Assembly: GCF_000787835.1 (NCBI RefSeq)
Contig: NZ_BBPP01000021.1
Location: 61,137-125,136 of the forward strand
Length of the DNA stretch: 64,000 nucleotides
Direction of reading: 5' to 3'
Origin: Streptacidiphilus melanogenes
Lineage (GTDB): Bacteria; Actinomycetota; Actinomycetes; Streptomycetales; Streptomycetaceae
Shown: positions 1 through 9,949 of the stretch, one piece after another
Numbering within the stretch: the first letter of the stretch is position 1
Layout of the letters: the number at the start of each line of letters is the position of its first letter
Program-made: the position numbers and the translations under genes
Notes under the pieces: model-generated
The model's input: only the letters and a program-made list of their open reading frames with translations
Database searches by the model: none
What the model was told of the DNA's origin: nothing

Positions 1-21
1 GGACCGAGCCGGTCCGGGTGC

Positions 22-99
22 TCAGCAGCAGGGGCGCTTGCCGTGGTTCGCGCCGTGCTTCCTGCGCTGCTTCTTCCTGCGACGCCGTTTGGACGACAT
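22..99 (-). CDS. Small basic bL37-like ribosomal protein
   Basis: A 25-residue, extremely basic protein: an Arg/Lys-rich N-terminal two thirds followed by the conserved-looking tail ANHGKRP and two terminal cysteines. The ANHGKRP ending and the length match the small actinobacterial ribosomal protein bL37, which sits on the large subunit. That match is from memory of the family, not from a search. A GAGAGGAG ribosome-binding site lies just upstream of the ATG. It is transcribed away from the GreA-like gene. The terminal Cys-Cys is not something I can explain. Confidence 0.6.
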   Translation of the reverse strand: MSSKRRRRKKQRRKHGANHGKRPCC

Positions 100-254
100 G
101 GCCACTCCTCTCGGTGCGGTGTCCCCGTTCCACGCTGGCACAGCAGCACGGGCCCGGCACCTGCGCGCCCGGTTGCGGGGCTCCCACGGCGGGGTTTGAG
201 TGGTGGGACGCCGCGCGCATCGTCGCAAGCGCCGCGGGCGTCGAGGAGGAGACC

Positions 255-713
255 ATGGCCGGTGAGGCGGAGCCGATCAGCGCGAAGGCGCGCGAGGCGA
301 TCGAGCGGGATCTGGTCCAGCTGCGCGCGGAGCGGGCCGCCGTCGCCGGGACCCTGCACGACACCGACTCCACCGGAGACCGGGCCGACCAGGCCGACGA
401 GCTCCAGCGAGCGGAGGAGCTGTCCCGGCTCGACGACCGCATCGAGGCGCTGACGCTGCGGCTGAAGCAGGCCACCATCGCCGGTCCGCCCGACGCCGAC
501 GTGGTGGGCGTCGGCAGCACGGTCTCCGTGCGGTTCGCCGACGGCACGGTCGAGCGGGTCGAGATCGGGGAGGTCGCCGAGGAGCTGGACCGGACGCTGG
601 TCACGGCCGACAGCCCGCTCGGCCGCGCCCTGCTCGGACGCCGGGCGGGCGACGTCGTGGAGTACGACACCCCGCAGGGCCCGGCCGAGGCGACCGTCGT
701 CTCCCTCGGTTGA
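255..713 (+). CDS. GreA/GreB-family transcription elongation factor
   Basis: 152 residues. The N-terminal half (about residues 1-75) is charged and predicted coiled coil. The C-terminal half carries the GreA/GreB FKBP-like domain with the signature SPLGRALLGRRAGDVV near residue 115. Family members insert the coiled coil into the RNA polymerase secondary channel and stimulate cleavage of backtracked RNA, or act as polymerase-binding regulators. The start was chosen at the ATG preceded by GAGGAGGA; a much longer upstream open frame has no such site. Coil-tip acidic residues are present (DTDSTGD region). Whether it is a true cleavage factor or a Gre-like regulator is uncertain. Confidence 0.8.
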   Translation: MAGEAEPISAKAREAIERDLVQLRAERAAVAGTLHDTDSTGDRADQADELQRAEELSRLDDRIEALTLRLKQATIAGPPDADVVGVGSTVSVRFADGTVERVEIGEVAEELDRTLVTADSPLGRALLGRRAGDVVEYDTPQGPAEATVVSLG

Positions 714-800
714 ACCGAACGGTCGCACAACTGAACACCGGGCGTCCTCTAGACTGCGCAGCAAAGTTGATCGACTGTCAACGCGAGGGGTGGGCGACGG

Positions 801-1643
801 ATGTCCGAGGTGGACCGGGGGGCGGGCGGCAGAGCCGACGCGGGCGACGGCGACGGGAGCACCGGCGGCCACGGGGGCTTCGACCCGAACGTGCCGAGCA
901 CCGCGCGCATCTACGACTACCTCATCGGGGGCAAGGACAACTTCGCCGCCGACCGTGCCGCGGCCGAGCACCTGCTGACCGCCCAGCCGACCGCGCGGAC
1001 CATCGCACAGGCCAACCGGCGCTTCCTGGTGCGGGCCGTGGGGCTGCTGGCCCAGAGCGGCATCCGCCAGTACATCGACATCGGCGCGGGCATCCCCACC
1101 AGCCCGAACGTCCACGAGATCGTGCGTGAGCACCAGCCGGACGCCCGCATCGTCTACGTCGACAACGACCCGGTCGTGCTCGCCCACACCCGCGCCCTGC
1201 GTGCCGAGACGGGCGTGTCCGCGCTCGACGCCGACCTGCGCCGGCCACAGGAGATCCTGGACCGCGTGGAGGCGGCCGGGACGATCGACTTCTCGCAGCC
1301 CGTCGGCCTGCTGCTCATCTCGGTGATGCACTTCGTGCGCCGTGAGGAGGACCCGGCCGCGATGATCCGCGCCTACACCGAGCGCCTGGCTCCGGGCAGC
1401 CACCTCGCCCTGTCGATCGCCAGTGCCGGCCGGCTCTCCCAGGACGAGATCGAGAAGGCCGAGGCGATCTACGCCCACGCCTCCTCCCCGCTGGTGCTGC
1501 ACTCGCCCGCCGCGGTCGCGGACTGGCTCGCGCCCTACACCCTGCTGGAGCCCGGTCTGGTCTCCTACTACAAGTGGCGTGCGGACGAGAACGAGCCCGA
1601 CGACACCGGCGCCCCGATCGCCGCAGTCGCGCGGATCGGCTGA
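801..1643 (+). CDS. SAM-dependent methyltransferase, Methyltransf_19 (DUF574) family
   Basis: 280 residues. It shows the family landmarks: the N-terminal PSTARIYDYLIGGKDNF segment (about residues 32-46), then a Rossmann methyltransferase core with the SAM-binding motif YIDIGAGIPT near residue 91 and VYVDNDPVV near residue 117. The family is greatly expanded in Streptomycetaceae; substrates are mostly unknown. A GAGGGG site precedes the ATG. A strong hairpin follows the gene, facing katG. A second member of the same family lies at 15523-16374. Confidence 0.88.
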   Translation: MSEVDRGAGGRADAGDGDGSTGGHGGFDPNVPSTARIYDYLIGGKDNFAADRAAAEHLLTAQPTARTIAQANRRFLVRAVGLLAQSGIRQYIDIGAGIPTSPNVHEIVREHQPDARIVYVDNDPVVLAHTRALRAETGVSALDADLRRPQEILDRVEAAGTIDFSQPVGLLLISVMHFVRREEDPAAMIRAYTERLAPGSHLALSIASAGRLSQDEIEKAEAIYAHASSPLVLHSPAAVADWLAPYTLLEPGLVSYYKWRADENEPDDTGAPIAAVARIG

Positions 1644-1660
1644 CGCAGCCCCGACGCAGA

Positions 1661-1694
1661 CGTGCGGGCCGGCCCCGAAGGGCCGGCCCGCACG
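1661..1694. terminator. Bidirectional hairpin terminator
   Basis: A perfect 15-bp inverted repeat (arms 1661-1675 and 1680-1694, loop CGAA) lies between the convergent methyltransferase and katG genes. There is no T-run, as is usual for high-GC actinobacterial terminators. Confidence 0.85.
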
Positions 1695-1712
1695 GTCGTT
1701 CACGGGAGGGGA

Positions 1713-4012
<2,300 letters not shown>

Positions 4013-4063
4013 CAGATGCACTAATCTCGAACTCCGTCCGATCTGCCTGGTACTCTCGCAAGC

Positions 4064-4528
4064 ATGAGCGACCTGCTGGCACGACTCAGAGCGCGCCGTT
4101 GGCGGCTCACGGCGCAGCGGCGCGTCGTCGCGCAGGTGCTGGACGGCGACCACGTCCACTTCACCGCCGACGAGATCCACGCCCGCGCGGCCGCGCTGCT
4201 CCCCGAGATCAGCCGGGCCACGGTCTACAACACGCTGGGCGAGCTCGTCGCCATCGGCGAGGTGCTCGAGGTGAGCACGGACGGCCGGGCCAAGCGCTAC
4301 GACCCCAACGCCCACCACGCCCACCAGCACCTGGTCTGCGACTCCTGCGGCACGATCCGCGACGTCCACCCTTCCGTCGACCCGCTGGCGGGCCTGCCGG
4401 CGGCCGAGCGCTACGGGTTCACGGTCTCGCGCGTCGCCGTCACCTACCGGGGCCTCTGCCCCGACTGCGCGGCCCGGTCCGCAGCTGATCCCGCCGCCGA
4501 TTCCGCGCCCGCACGCGCGAAAGCCTGA
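4064..4528 (+). CDS. Fur-family peroxide-sensing regulator (FurA/CatR-like)
   Basis: 154 residues: an N-terminal winged helix (about 1-80, recognition region ISRATVYNTLGEL) and a C-terminal metal-binding dimerisation domain with the His-rich stretch HHAHQH (84-89) and two CxxC pairs, C92/C95 and C132/C135, that form the structural zinc site. The position next to katG and the operator argue for a peroxide-responsive PerR/FurA role rather than iron uptake. No Shine-Dalgarno is visible; a -10-like TACTCT (4051-4056) lies seven bases before the ATG, with TCGAAC at 4027 as a possible -35, so the transcript is probably leaderless. The stop codon lies inside the following hairpin. Confidence 0.92.
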   Translation: MSDLLARLRARRWRLTAQRRVVAQVLDGDHVHFTADEIHARAAALLPEISRATVYNTLGELVAIGEVLEVSTDGRAKRYDPNAHHAHQHLVCDSCGTIRDVHPSVDPLAGLPAAERYGFTVSRVAVTYRGLCPDCAARSAADPAADSAPARAKA

Positions 4529-4563
4529 CCCGACCGGCGCGGTACGCGGGTCGGATCAGGCTT
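4521..4563. terminator. Hairpin terminator after the Fur-family gene
   Basis: A 15-bp stem with one G-U pair (arms 4521-4535 and 4549-4563) overlaps the end of the Fur-family gene and separates it from the convergent small gene. Confidence 0.8.
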
Positions 4564-4584
4564 CCGGAGTCAGGGCAGCAAGCG

Positions 4585-4776
4585 TCAGGGCAGCAGGCGC
4601 TCGACGGCGGCGGCGCCTTGCTCCTCCAGGGCCCTGCGGGCCTTCTCGATCAGTGCCGGGGTGGGTTCGCGACCGCTGGCGCGGACCAGGTCCTCCGGGT
4701 CGACCGGGTGTTCCGCTCCGGTGTGGAGCAACCGGTCCGGCGTGGGTCGCTCGTCGTCGCCCTCGGGCTGGGACAT
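4585..4776 (-). CDS. Conserved-type hypothetical acidic small protein
   Basis: 63 residues, acidic N-terminal half and a predicted C-terminal helix (ALIEKARRALEEQGAAAVERLL). A strong AGGAGG site precedes the ATG; the open frame continues upstream without a better start. I recognise no domain. It is divergent from the DUF2277 gene and convergent with the Fur-family gene. Confidence 0.65.
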   Translation of the reverse strand: MSQPEGDDERPTPDRLLHTGAEHPVDPEDLVRASGREPTPALIEKARRALEEQGAAAVERLLP

Positions 4777-4894
4777 CTGGAACCTCCTGCCCTGTATGAA
4801 CAGATTTGCTCTTTCCCAGCACTGTAGACCCCCGGCATCCCGCCCGCACCGTGCATCCGCCCCGCGTTCCACCACGGCGGCCTACGCTGGAGCC

Positions 4895-5158
4895 ATGTGC
4901 CGATCGATCAAGACGCTCCGGGCTCCGGTCACCCCCGACCCGCAGGAGGCCGACATCCACGCGGCCGCACTCCAGTACGTGCGCAAGGTCTCCGGATTCC
5001 GCGCACCCGCGGCCCACAACCGCGAGGCGTTCGACGCCGCGGTGGCGGCCGTCACCGACGCGACGCGCGAGCTGCTGGAGTCCCTCGTCGTCCGGGGCGC
5101 GCACACGCATGCGCACCCCCATGGGGACGAGCACGTCCCGGAGACGGTCTCCGCCTGA
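4895..5158 (+). CDS. DUF2277 family protein
   Basis: 87 residues beginning MCRSIKTLR and containing AALQYVRKVSGF, the signatures of the DUF2277 family, whose function is unknown. The tail is His-rich (HTHAHPHGDEH), which could bind metal. GGAG lies only two bases from the ATG, too close to serve as a ribosome-binding site, whereas TACGCT (4883-4888) sits six bases upstream as a -10, so the mRNA is probably leaderless. Confidence 0.85.
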   Translation: MCRSIKTLRAPVTPDPQEADIHAAALQYVRKVSGFRAPAAHNREAFDAAVAAVTDATRELLESLVVRGAHTHAHPHGDEHVPETVSA

Positions 5159-5195
5159 CGCGTTCGCCGGCCTCCCAGGCGGCCTCGGTGTCGGG

Positions 5196-6125
5196 TCAGT
5201 GCGGGATCTCGTCGATCAACTCCCGCGCGCCCTGGCGCAGCAGCGCCAGCGCGGTGGCCATGCCGAGCTCCTCGGGGGAGAGCGCCCCCGCCCACTCGTG
5301 CGCCTCCAGGACGCGCTTGCCGTCGGGGGTGAAGACGCGGGCCCGCAACGACAGCCGCCCGTCCTCCTCGGCCCGCGCGTAGCCGGCGATGGGGGAGTTG
5401 CAGTGTCCCTGGAGCGCGTGCAGCATCATCCGCTCCGCGGCGGCCTCGCGCCACGTCGGCGCGTGGTTGAGCGCGGCGACCGCGTCGACCGTCGCGCCGT
5501 CGTCGGCGCGGCACTGCAGCGCCAGAATGCCCGCGCCGATCGGCGGGCACATCCCGTCCGGCTCCAGGACCTCGGTGATCCGCTCCGCCTGCCCGATCCG
5601 CTCCAGGCCGGAGACGGCCAGCAGCAGCGCGTCGTACTCGCCCGCGTCGAGCTTGGCGAGCCGCGAGTTGGCGTTGCCGCGGATCGGCACGCACTCCAGC
5701 TCCGGGTATGCGGCGGCGAGTTGGGCGATCCGCCGGACCGAGCTGGTACCGATCCGGGCGCCTGCGGGCAGCTGGTCGAGCCGCAGACCGCGCGGCTGCA
5801 CGACGGCGTCACGGATGTCGTCACGCGGCAGGTAGGCGGCGACGGCCGTGCCCTCGGGCAGCGGCCGGTCGCCGGGCATGTCCTTCAGGCAGTGCACGGC
5901 CAGGTCCGCCTCGCCGGCGAGCAGCGCGGCGTCCACCTCCTTGGTGAACGCCCCCTTGCCGCCGAGCGCGGACAGCGCGCCGAGCCACCGGTCCCCGGAC
6001 GTGGTGACGGGCACGACCTCGGTCACGAGCCGCGGATGCCGCTCGGCCAGCAGTGATCGCACCCGCTCCACCTGCGCGAGAGCCATGGGGGAGGAGCGCG
6101 TCACGATCCGGATCAACTGGGGCAT
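5196..6125 (-). CDS. hemC: Porphobilinogen deaminase (hydroxymethylbilane synthase)
   Basis: 309 residues, the normal HemC length. It joins four porphobilinogen units into hydroxymethylbilane in tetrapyrrole synthesis. Visible landmarks: [11 protein letters not shown] at the N terminus, [12 protein letters not shown], catalytic Asp in HCLKDMP (D82), the substrate-binding arginine region GTSSVRR, and the dipyrromethane cofactor cysteine C242 in [14 protein letters not shown] (the usual motif is GGCxxP, so this is a variant). No hemA, hemB or hemD is adjacent, unlike the main Streptomyces hem operon, so this may be a second copy. No Shine-Dalgarno is visible; TATCGT lies eight bases before the ATG. 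Confidence 0.9.
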   Translation of the reverse strand: MPQLIRIVTRSSPMALAQVERVRSLLAERHPRLVTEVVPVTTSGDRWLGALSALGGKGAFTKEVDAALLAGEADLAVHCLKDMPGDRPLPEGTAVAAYLPRDDIRDAVVQPRGLRLDQLPAGARIGTSSVRRIAQLAAAYPELECVPIRGNANSRLAKLDAGEYDALLLAVSGLERIGQAERITEVLEPDGMCPPIGAGILALQCRADDGATVDAVAALNHAPTWREAAAERMMLHALQGHCNSPIAGYARAEEDGRLSLRARVFTPDGKRVLEAHEWAGALSPEELGMATALALLRQGARELIDEIPH

Positions 6126-6222
6126 GGCACGAGACGATACTCCGTCAGATCCAGTGCTCCGGACACTCCCAGCTCAACCACGCCGAAGGGCGTCGGGCAC
6201 GCCCGCGCAGCGGACGATGCGA

Positions 6223-6585
6223 CTATCCTCGGTCCGCCAAGCCGGTCGCATGGTTCCCGGCGTCCCAGGTGACCTGGAGGATCTCGGTGACCGCGGCGCG
6301 GTCGATCGGGCCGAAGACGTGCGGGAAGAGCGTGTCGGCGGCGACGCCAGGGGGCGGGGCGGGGGCGGCGGCCTCGAAGACGCACGTGGCAGTGAGGCGG
6401 GACTCGTCGACGACGAGAGCCAGCAGCGGCCTCGGGGCGTCGCGGTAGAAGGCGTCGGCGACGGCGAGGGTCGTCGCGACGTCGGGGGAGCAGTGGACGA
6501 AGCCCTCGTCCGCGAGGGAGGCCGGGGCATAGGCGCTGCCGGGCGCGGCGTCCCAGTCGGCGAGGGGAACGACGTGGTAGATCAT
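6223..6585 (-). CDS. DUF952 family protein
   Basis: 120 residues. It starts MIYHVVPLADWDAA and contains DEGFVHCSPD and the C-terminal FPHVFGPID, typical of DUF952 (often annotated as glutathione-S-transferase-like; function unproven). It lies 35 bases downstream of the flavin monooxygenase gene on the same strand and is probably co-transcribed. The ribosome-binding site is weak (GGGG near the ATG). Confidence 0.85.
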   Translation of the reverse strand: MIYHVVPLADWDAAPGSAYAPASLADEGFVHCSPDVATTLAVADAFYRDAPRPLLALVVDESRLTATCVFEAAAPAPPPGVAADTLFPHVFGPIDRAAVTEILQVTWDAGNHATGLADRG

Positions 6586-6620
6586 GGCCCCATTCCAGCA
6601 CGAGCGATGCGCGGCGCGTC

Positions 6621-7847
6621 CTACGACCCGAGGGGCCGGCCGCCGACGCCCGCGCCGCTGTTCTCCTGCCACCAGCACTCGAAGGACCGCTGGTCCAGCG
6701 ACGCCCAGTCGGGCGTGCGCAGCACCTGGGCGCGGCCCAGACTCCGGCCGAGTTCGAGGATCGCGCGCCCGACCGGCGCGCGCTCCGCGTCGTACGCGGC
6801 GAGGGCTGCAGGGAGGGAGTCCGCCTCGAGGAGTGCGCGGCCCAGGACGGTCGCGTCCTGGAGCGCCTTGAGCGCGCCGCTGCCGGTGTGCGGACGCGCG
6901 ATCGCGGCGGCGTCGCCGAGCAGCACCAGCCGGCCCTGCGCGAAGCGGGGCGCGACCGCGTCGTGGATCGGCTGCAGGAGCCGGGACTCCGCGGGCGTGG
7001 CGTGCACGACGTCGCGCCAGTAACCGGGGAAGAACCGCTCCACCAGTGCGTGCTGATAGTCGGTCAGTTCGCTGGTCAGCTCGGCGGAGGGATTCGTCCG
7101 GGGATCGGCCAACTCCCCGGCGAGGTGCGCGGGCGGGGTGGCGTAGAAGACCCAGTTGACCTGGGCGCCTCCGTCGCCTCCCGGGGCGCCGGGGATGCGG
7201 TAGGCGATCATGTGGCCGCCGGGGAAGGCCACGGTGGTGGCCGCGTCCTCGGGGAAGGCCCCAGCGGGGCGGGGGAGTTGCTCCACGGGGAGAGTGCCGC
7301 GCCAGGCGAGGTAGCCGCCCCAGGCGGGCGCGGACACGGAGGAGCCCGCCGCGAGCATCGCCGCGCGGACCGTGGAGCGGTGGCCGTCCGCGCCGACGAC
7401 CAGGTCGAACCGCTCCTCGGCGCCGTCGGCCAGGAGGACCACGGCTCCGTCCGGACCGTCCGTGACGGAGCGGACGACGGTGCCGCCGCGGTAGTCGACC
7501 TCGTCCGGCAGCCGCCCGCGCAGCTCCCGCCAGAGCGAGCCCCAACCGTAGGAGCGGAAGGGGAACGGCATCGACGCGATCTCGCGCCCCTCCCGGCGCG
7601 CGCCGTCCCGGACCACCCACGGACGTCGGGCGAGCGGCACCCACGGCATCCGCGCATCGAGATAGCCGGCGGCCTCGAGTTCGGCATAGCGCTCGTTCTG
7701 GATCGCCAGGCCCACGCCGCGGTCCTGGAGCCGCCCGGAGGCGCGTTCCAGCACGACGACCTCGCCCGCACCGGCCCGTCGCAGCGCACGCGCCGCCGCG
7801 CAGCCCGCGATGCTCCCGCCGACGACCGCCACCCGTTCCCCGTGCAC
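6621..7847 (-). CDS. FAD-dependent monooxygenase (aromatic hydroxylase-like)
   Basis: 408 residues. Group A flavin monooxygenase landmarks: the N-terminal dinucleotide motif AVVGGSIAGCAAARAL, the DG motif VVGADGHRSTVR (about residue 160) and the GD motif LLGDAAAIARPHTGSGALKALQDA (about 310-330). The family uses FAD and NAD(P)H to hydroxylate aromatic or polyketide substrates; the substrate here is unknown. The GTG at 7847 was chosen because it directly precedes the Rossmann strand and a G-rich site lies upstream; longer frames would add an unlikely N terminus. Likely first gene of an operon with the DUF952 gene. Confidence 0.88.
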   Translation of the reverse strand: MHGERVAVVGGSIAGCAAARALRRAGAGEVVVLERASGRLQDRGVGLAIQNERYAELEAAGYLDARMPWVPLARRPWVVRDGARREGREIASMPFPFRSYGWGSLWRELRGRLPDEVDYRGGTVVRSVTDGPDGAVVLLADGAEERFDLVVGADGHRSTVRAAMLAAGSSVSAPAWGGYLAWRGTLPVEQLPRPAGAFPEDAATTVAFPGGHMIAYRIPGAPGGDGGAQVNWVFYATPPAHLAGELADPRTNPSAELTSELTDYQHALVERFFPGYWRDVVHATPAESRLLQPIHDAVAPRFAQGRLVLLGDAAAIARPHTGSGALKALQDATVLGRALLEADSLPAALAAYDAERAPVGRAILELGRSLGRAQVLRTPDWASLDQRSFECWWQENSGAGVGGRPLGS

Positions 7848-8064
7848 GCGCCCCCCTAGAGGTCCACCGGATGTCCACCCGTGCCCGTTCGTCCACGCCG
7901 AGTATGGCGTGCCCGGGCCGCTCGCGCGGTGGATTGCCCGCCGGGACGAGACGGTCCCGACCTCACTAGACTTGGGCAGACACCGCTCCGGCTCCCGTCC
8001 GGACCGGGGCGGCGGCAGGCGCGAGCACGAAGCGCGCGGCATGCGCGCGGAGAGGAGAGCCGCG

Positions 8065-8349
8065 ATGGCCGCTCGTCAGTCCAAGAAGCTGCGCCGGAGC
8101 GCGGAGGACCTGCTGCGCAGGACCGGCATGACCGGCACGTCGGCCGACACCATGGCGGGGATGCCCCAGCCCATGCCCGGCATGGGCGGACGCACCGACG
8201 CCGGTCCCACGGCAACGGCCTTCGCCCACCACGCCGCGGGCGACCGCCGCGCCCAGTGGTCCGGCTCCCGCATGGCCGCCGCACACGACATCGTCCCCGG
8301 GCACCGGCACCGTGGCGCGGAGCAGCACTCGGCCCTGAGCGGGAGGTGA
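8065..8349 (+). CDS. Hypothetical small protein
   Basis: 94 residues, basic at the N terminus (ARQSKKLRRSAEDLLRR) with a Met/Gly/Pro-rich middle (MAGMPQPMPGMGG) and a His-rich C terminus. GAGAGGAGAG precedes the ATG well. No domain recognised. A second in-frame ATG at 8041 is possible but has no comparable site. Confidence 0.55.
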   Translation: MAARQSKKLRRSAEDLLRRTGMTGTSADTMAGMPQPMPGMGGRTDAGPTATAFAHHAAGDRRAQWSGSRMAAAHDIVPGHRHRGAEQHSALSGR

Positions 8350-8503
8350 GACTCACGACGGCGCCGGCCCCGCGGGCGGCGGTCACGTTCCGTGACTGTT
8401 CGAGATGCGATCGTGGACCGGCGCTGTCAGGGTGAAGCCGTGCGCCGACAGTTCCAGCCCGGACCCCGGGCACGGCGCCTCACCCCCTTCGGGAGAGAAC
8501 ATC

Positions 8504-8704
8504 ATGACGAAGGTCAAGAACCAGCCGCGTAAGCAGAAGCAGTCGGCGGCGCGCACCCCGAGCCGCGCGCAGGCGCACGACAAGGCGATGCTCGCGGACA
8601 TGAAGGCCGGTCAGCAGATGCCGGTCACGGAGCCGATGGACGCCTCCGGCGACATGCCGATGCGCCACCCGCGCAAGAAGGAGAAGCGTTTCGGCCACAA
8701 CTGA
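8504..8704 (+). CDS. Hypothetical small basic protein
   Basis: 66 residues, Lys/Arg/Gln-rich, starting MTKVKNQPRKQKQSAA and ending HPRKKEKRFGHN. GGGAGAG precedes the ATG. Composition suggests nucleic-acid or ribosome association, but that is only inference. Followed by a strong hairpin. Confidence 0.6.
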   Translation: MTKVKNQPRKQKQSAARTPSRAQAHDKAMLADMKAGQQMPVTEPMDASGDMPMRHPRKKEKRFGHN

Positions 8705-8749
8705 TCTGTGGCGGCTCCGGGTTGACCCGGGGGCCGCGTGACCTGCCTG

Positions 8750-8782
8750 CCGGCCCGGCCGCGTGCACCGCGGCCGGGCCGG
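8750..8782. terminator. Hairpin terminator
   Basis: A perfect 14-bp stem (arms 8750-8763 and 8769-8782) with loop TGCAC, just after the small basic protein gene and before the PEP-mutase gene. Confidence 0.8.
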
Positions 8783-8863
8783 TGCGGTGCGGCGCACGGT
8801 TGGTGGTCGCGGGTTCCGGACAGAGCCCCCGTCGTTGTCGGTGGCGTGTGATGGGATGAGCGC

Positions 8864-9682
8864 ATGACCAAGGTTGACGTCGAACTCGTCGAGAAGGCCC
8901 GTCACTTCCACTCGCTCCACCAGCCCGGTCGCCCGCTGGTGCTGCCCAACGCGTGGGACGTCGCGTCCGCGCGCATCGTCGAGGCGGCGGGCGCGGCGGC
9001 GGTCGCCACGACCAGCGCCGGCCTCGCCTGGTCGCTCGGCGCCCCCGACGGCGGCCTGCTCACCCGCGAGACCGGCGTCGCGGCGGCCGCGCGCATCGTC
9101 GCAGCCGTCTCCGTCCCGGTGACGGCCGACATCGAGCGCGGCTACGCCGAGGACCTCCCGGGCCTCGCCGAGACGATCAGGGCGATCGTCGAGGCCGGCG
9201 TGGTCGGTGTCAACATCGAGGACTCGCTCCGTCCCGTCGAGGAGAGCGCCGCGCGCATCGCCGCCGCGCGGGAGGCGGCGGAGGCGCTGGGCATGCCGCT
9301 GTTCATCAACGCCCGCATCGACACCCACCGCCTCCCGGCCGAGGAGCGCGACCGCCACCACGAGGAGACGGTCCTCCGCGCGGCGGCCTACGCGGCGGCG
9401 GGCGCGAGCGGCGTCTTCGTCTTCGGGGCGCTCAGTGCGGAGGCGGTGGCCGCACTGGCCAAGGAGATCGCGCTGCCGCTGAACGTCACCGTCGCGGCGG
9501 ACACCCTCCCGGTCCCCGCCCTCGCGGCGGCGGGCGCCGCCCGCATCAGCGCCGGCGCGTCGATCGCGGAGGCGGCGTACGCGCTGACCGACAGGGCGGC
9601 GCGGGAGATCCTCTCCCAGGGCACGGCGACCGCGACGAAGGCGGACCTGGGCTGGGTCGAGCTGAACGGGCTGTTGACGTGA
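8864..9682 (+). CDS. PEP phosphomutase / isocitrate lyase family enzyme
   Basis: 272 residues, a TIM-barrel of the PEP-mutase/ICL superfamily. Landmarks: PLVLPNAWDVASARIVE near residue 24, the metal/substrate segment VPVTADIERGY near residue 86, VGVNIEDS, and FINARIDTH near residue 148. Members cleave or form C-C or C-P bonds on pyruvate-like substrates (for example 2-methylisocitrate lyase or oxaloacetate decarboxylase types). The exact substrate cannot be read, and the KKCGH lyase motif is not seen. No Shine-Dalgarno; TGGGAT lies six bases before the ATG, suggesting a leaderless transcript. A hairpin follows four bases after the stop. Confidence 0.85.
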   Translation: MTKVDVELVEKARHFHSLHQPGRPLVLPNAWDVASARIVEAAGAAAVATTSAGLAWSLGAPDGGLLTRETGVAAAARIVAAVSVPVTADIERGYAEDLPGLAETIRAIVEAGVVGVNIEDSLRPVEESAARIAAAREAAEALGMPLFINARIDTHRLPAEERDRHHEETVLRAAAYAAAGASGVFVFGALSAEAVAALAKEIALPLNVTVAADTLPVPALAAAGAARISAGASIAEAAYALTDRAAREILSQGTATATKADLGWVELNGLLT

Positions 9683-9685
9683 CCA

Positions 9686-9710
9686 CCTGAGGTTGCGCTG
9701 ATCCCTCAGG
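9686..9710. terminator. Stem-loop after the PEP-mutase gene
   Basis: CCTGAGG (9686-9692) pairs perfectly with CCTCAGG (9704-9710) across an 11-base loop, immediately after the stop codon. Confidence 0.6.
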
Positions 9711-9856
9711 GGCGGTGGCTTGGCCGATATGCGGCTCCGCCGCGTGAGCGCGACAATCCCCGCCCGGTCTTCGGCCGGGAGGTGGGTCCATGCCGGTGGT
9801 TGTTCGCGTTTACGCCCGGGGTGCCGCACATCAGCAGGGCCCCCGTCCCTGGATGG

Positions 9857-9877
9857 GTGCAACTCGTCCGGTTGCAC
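9857..9877. promoter_or_regulatory. 7-7-7 inverted repeat upstream of the Clp-like gene
   Basis: GTGCAAC, seven bases, GTTGCAC, located 73-93 bases before the start of the ClpB/ClpC-like gene. The geometry resembles the HspR HAIR element (7-7-7), but the half-site sequence differs, so the binding protein is unknown. Confidence 0.4.
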
Positions 9878-9949
9878 ATGTGAGCCCCGCAGTTCCGGGG
9901 TTGAATGGGAGCCGTCAGGCCGACTCGGGGGTGAGGAGGCTGTACTTCC

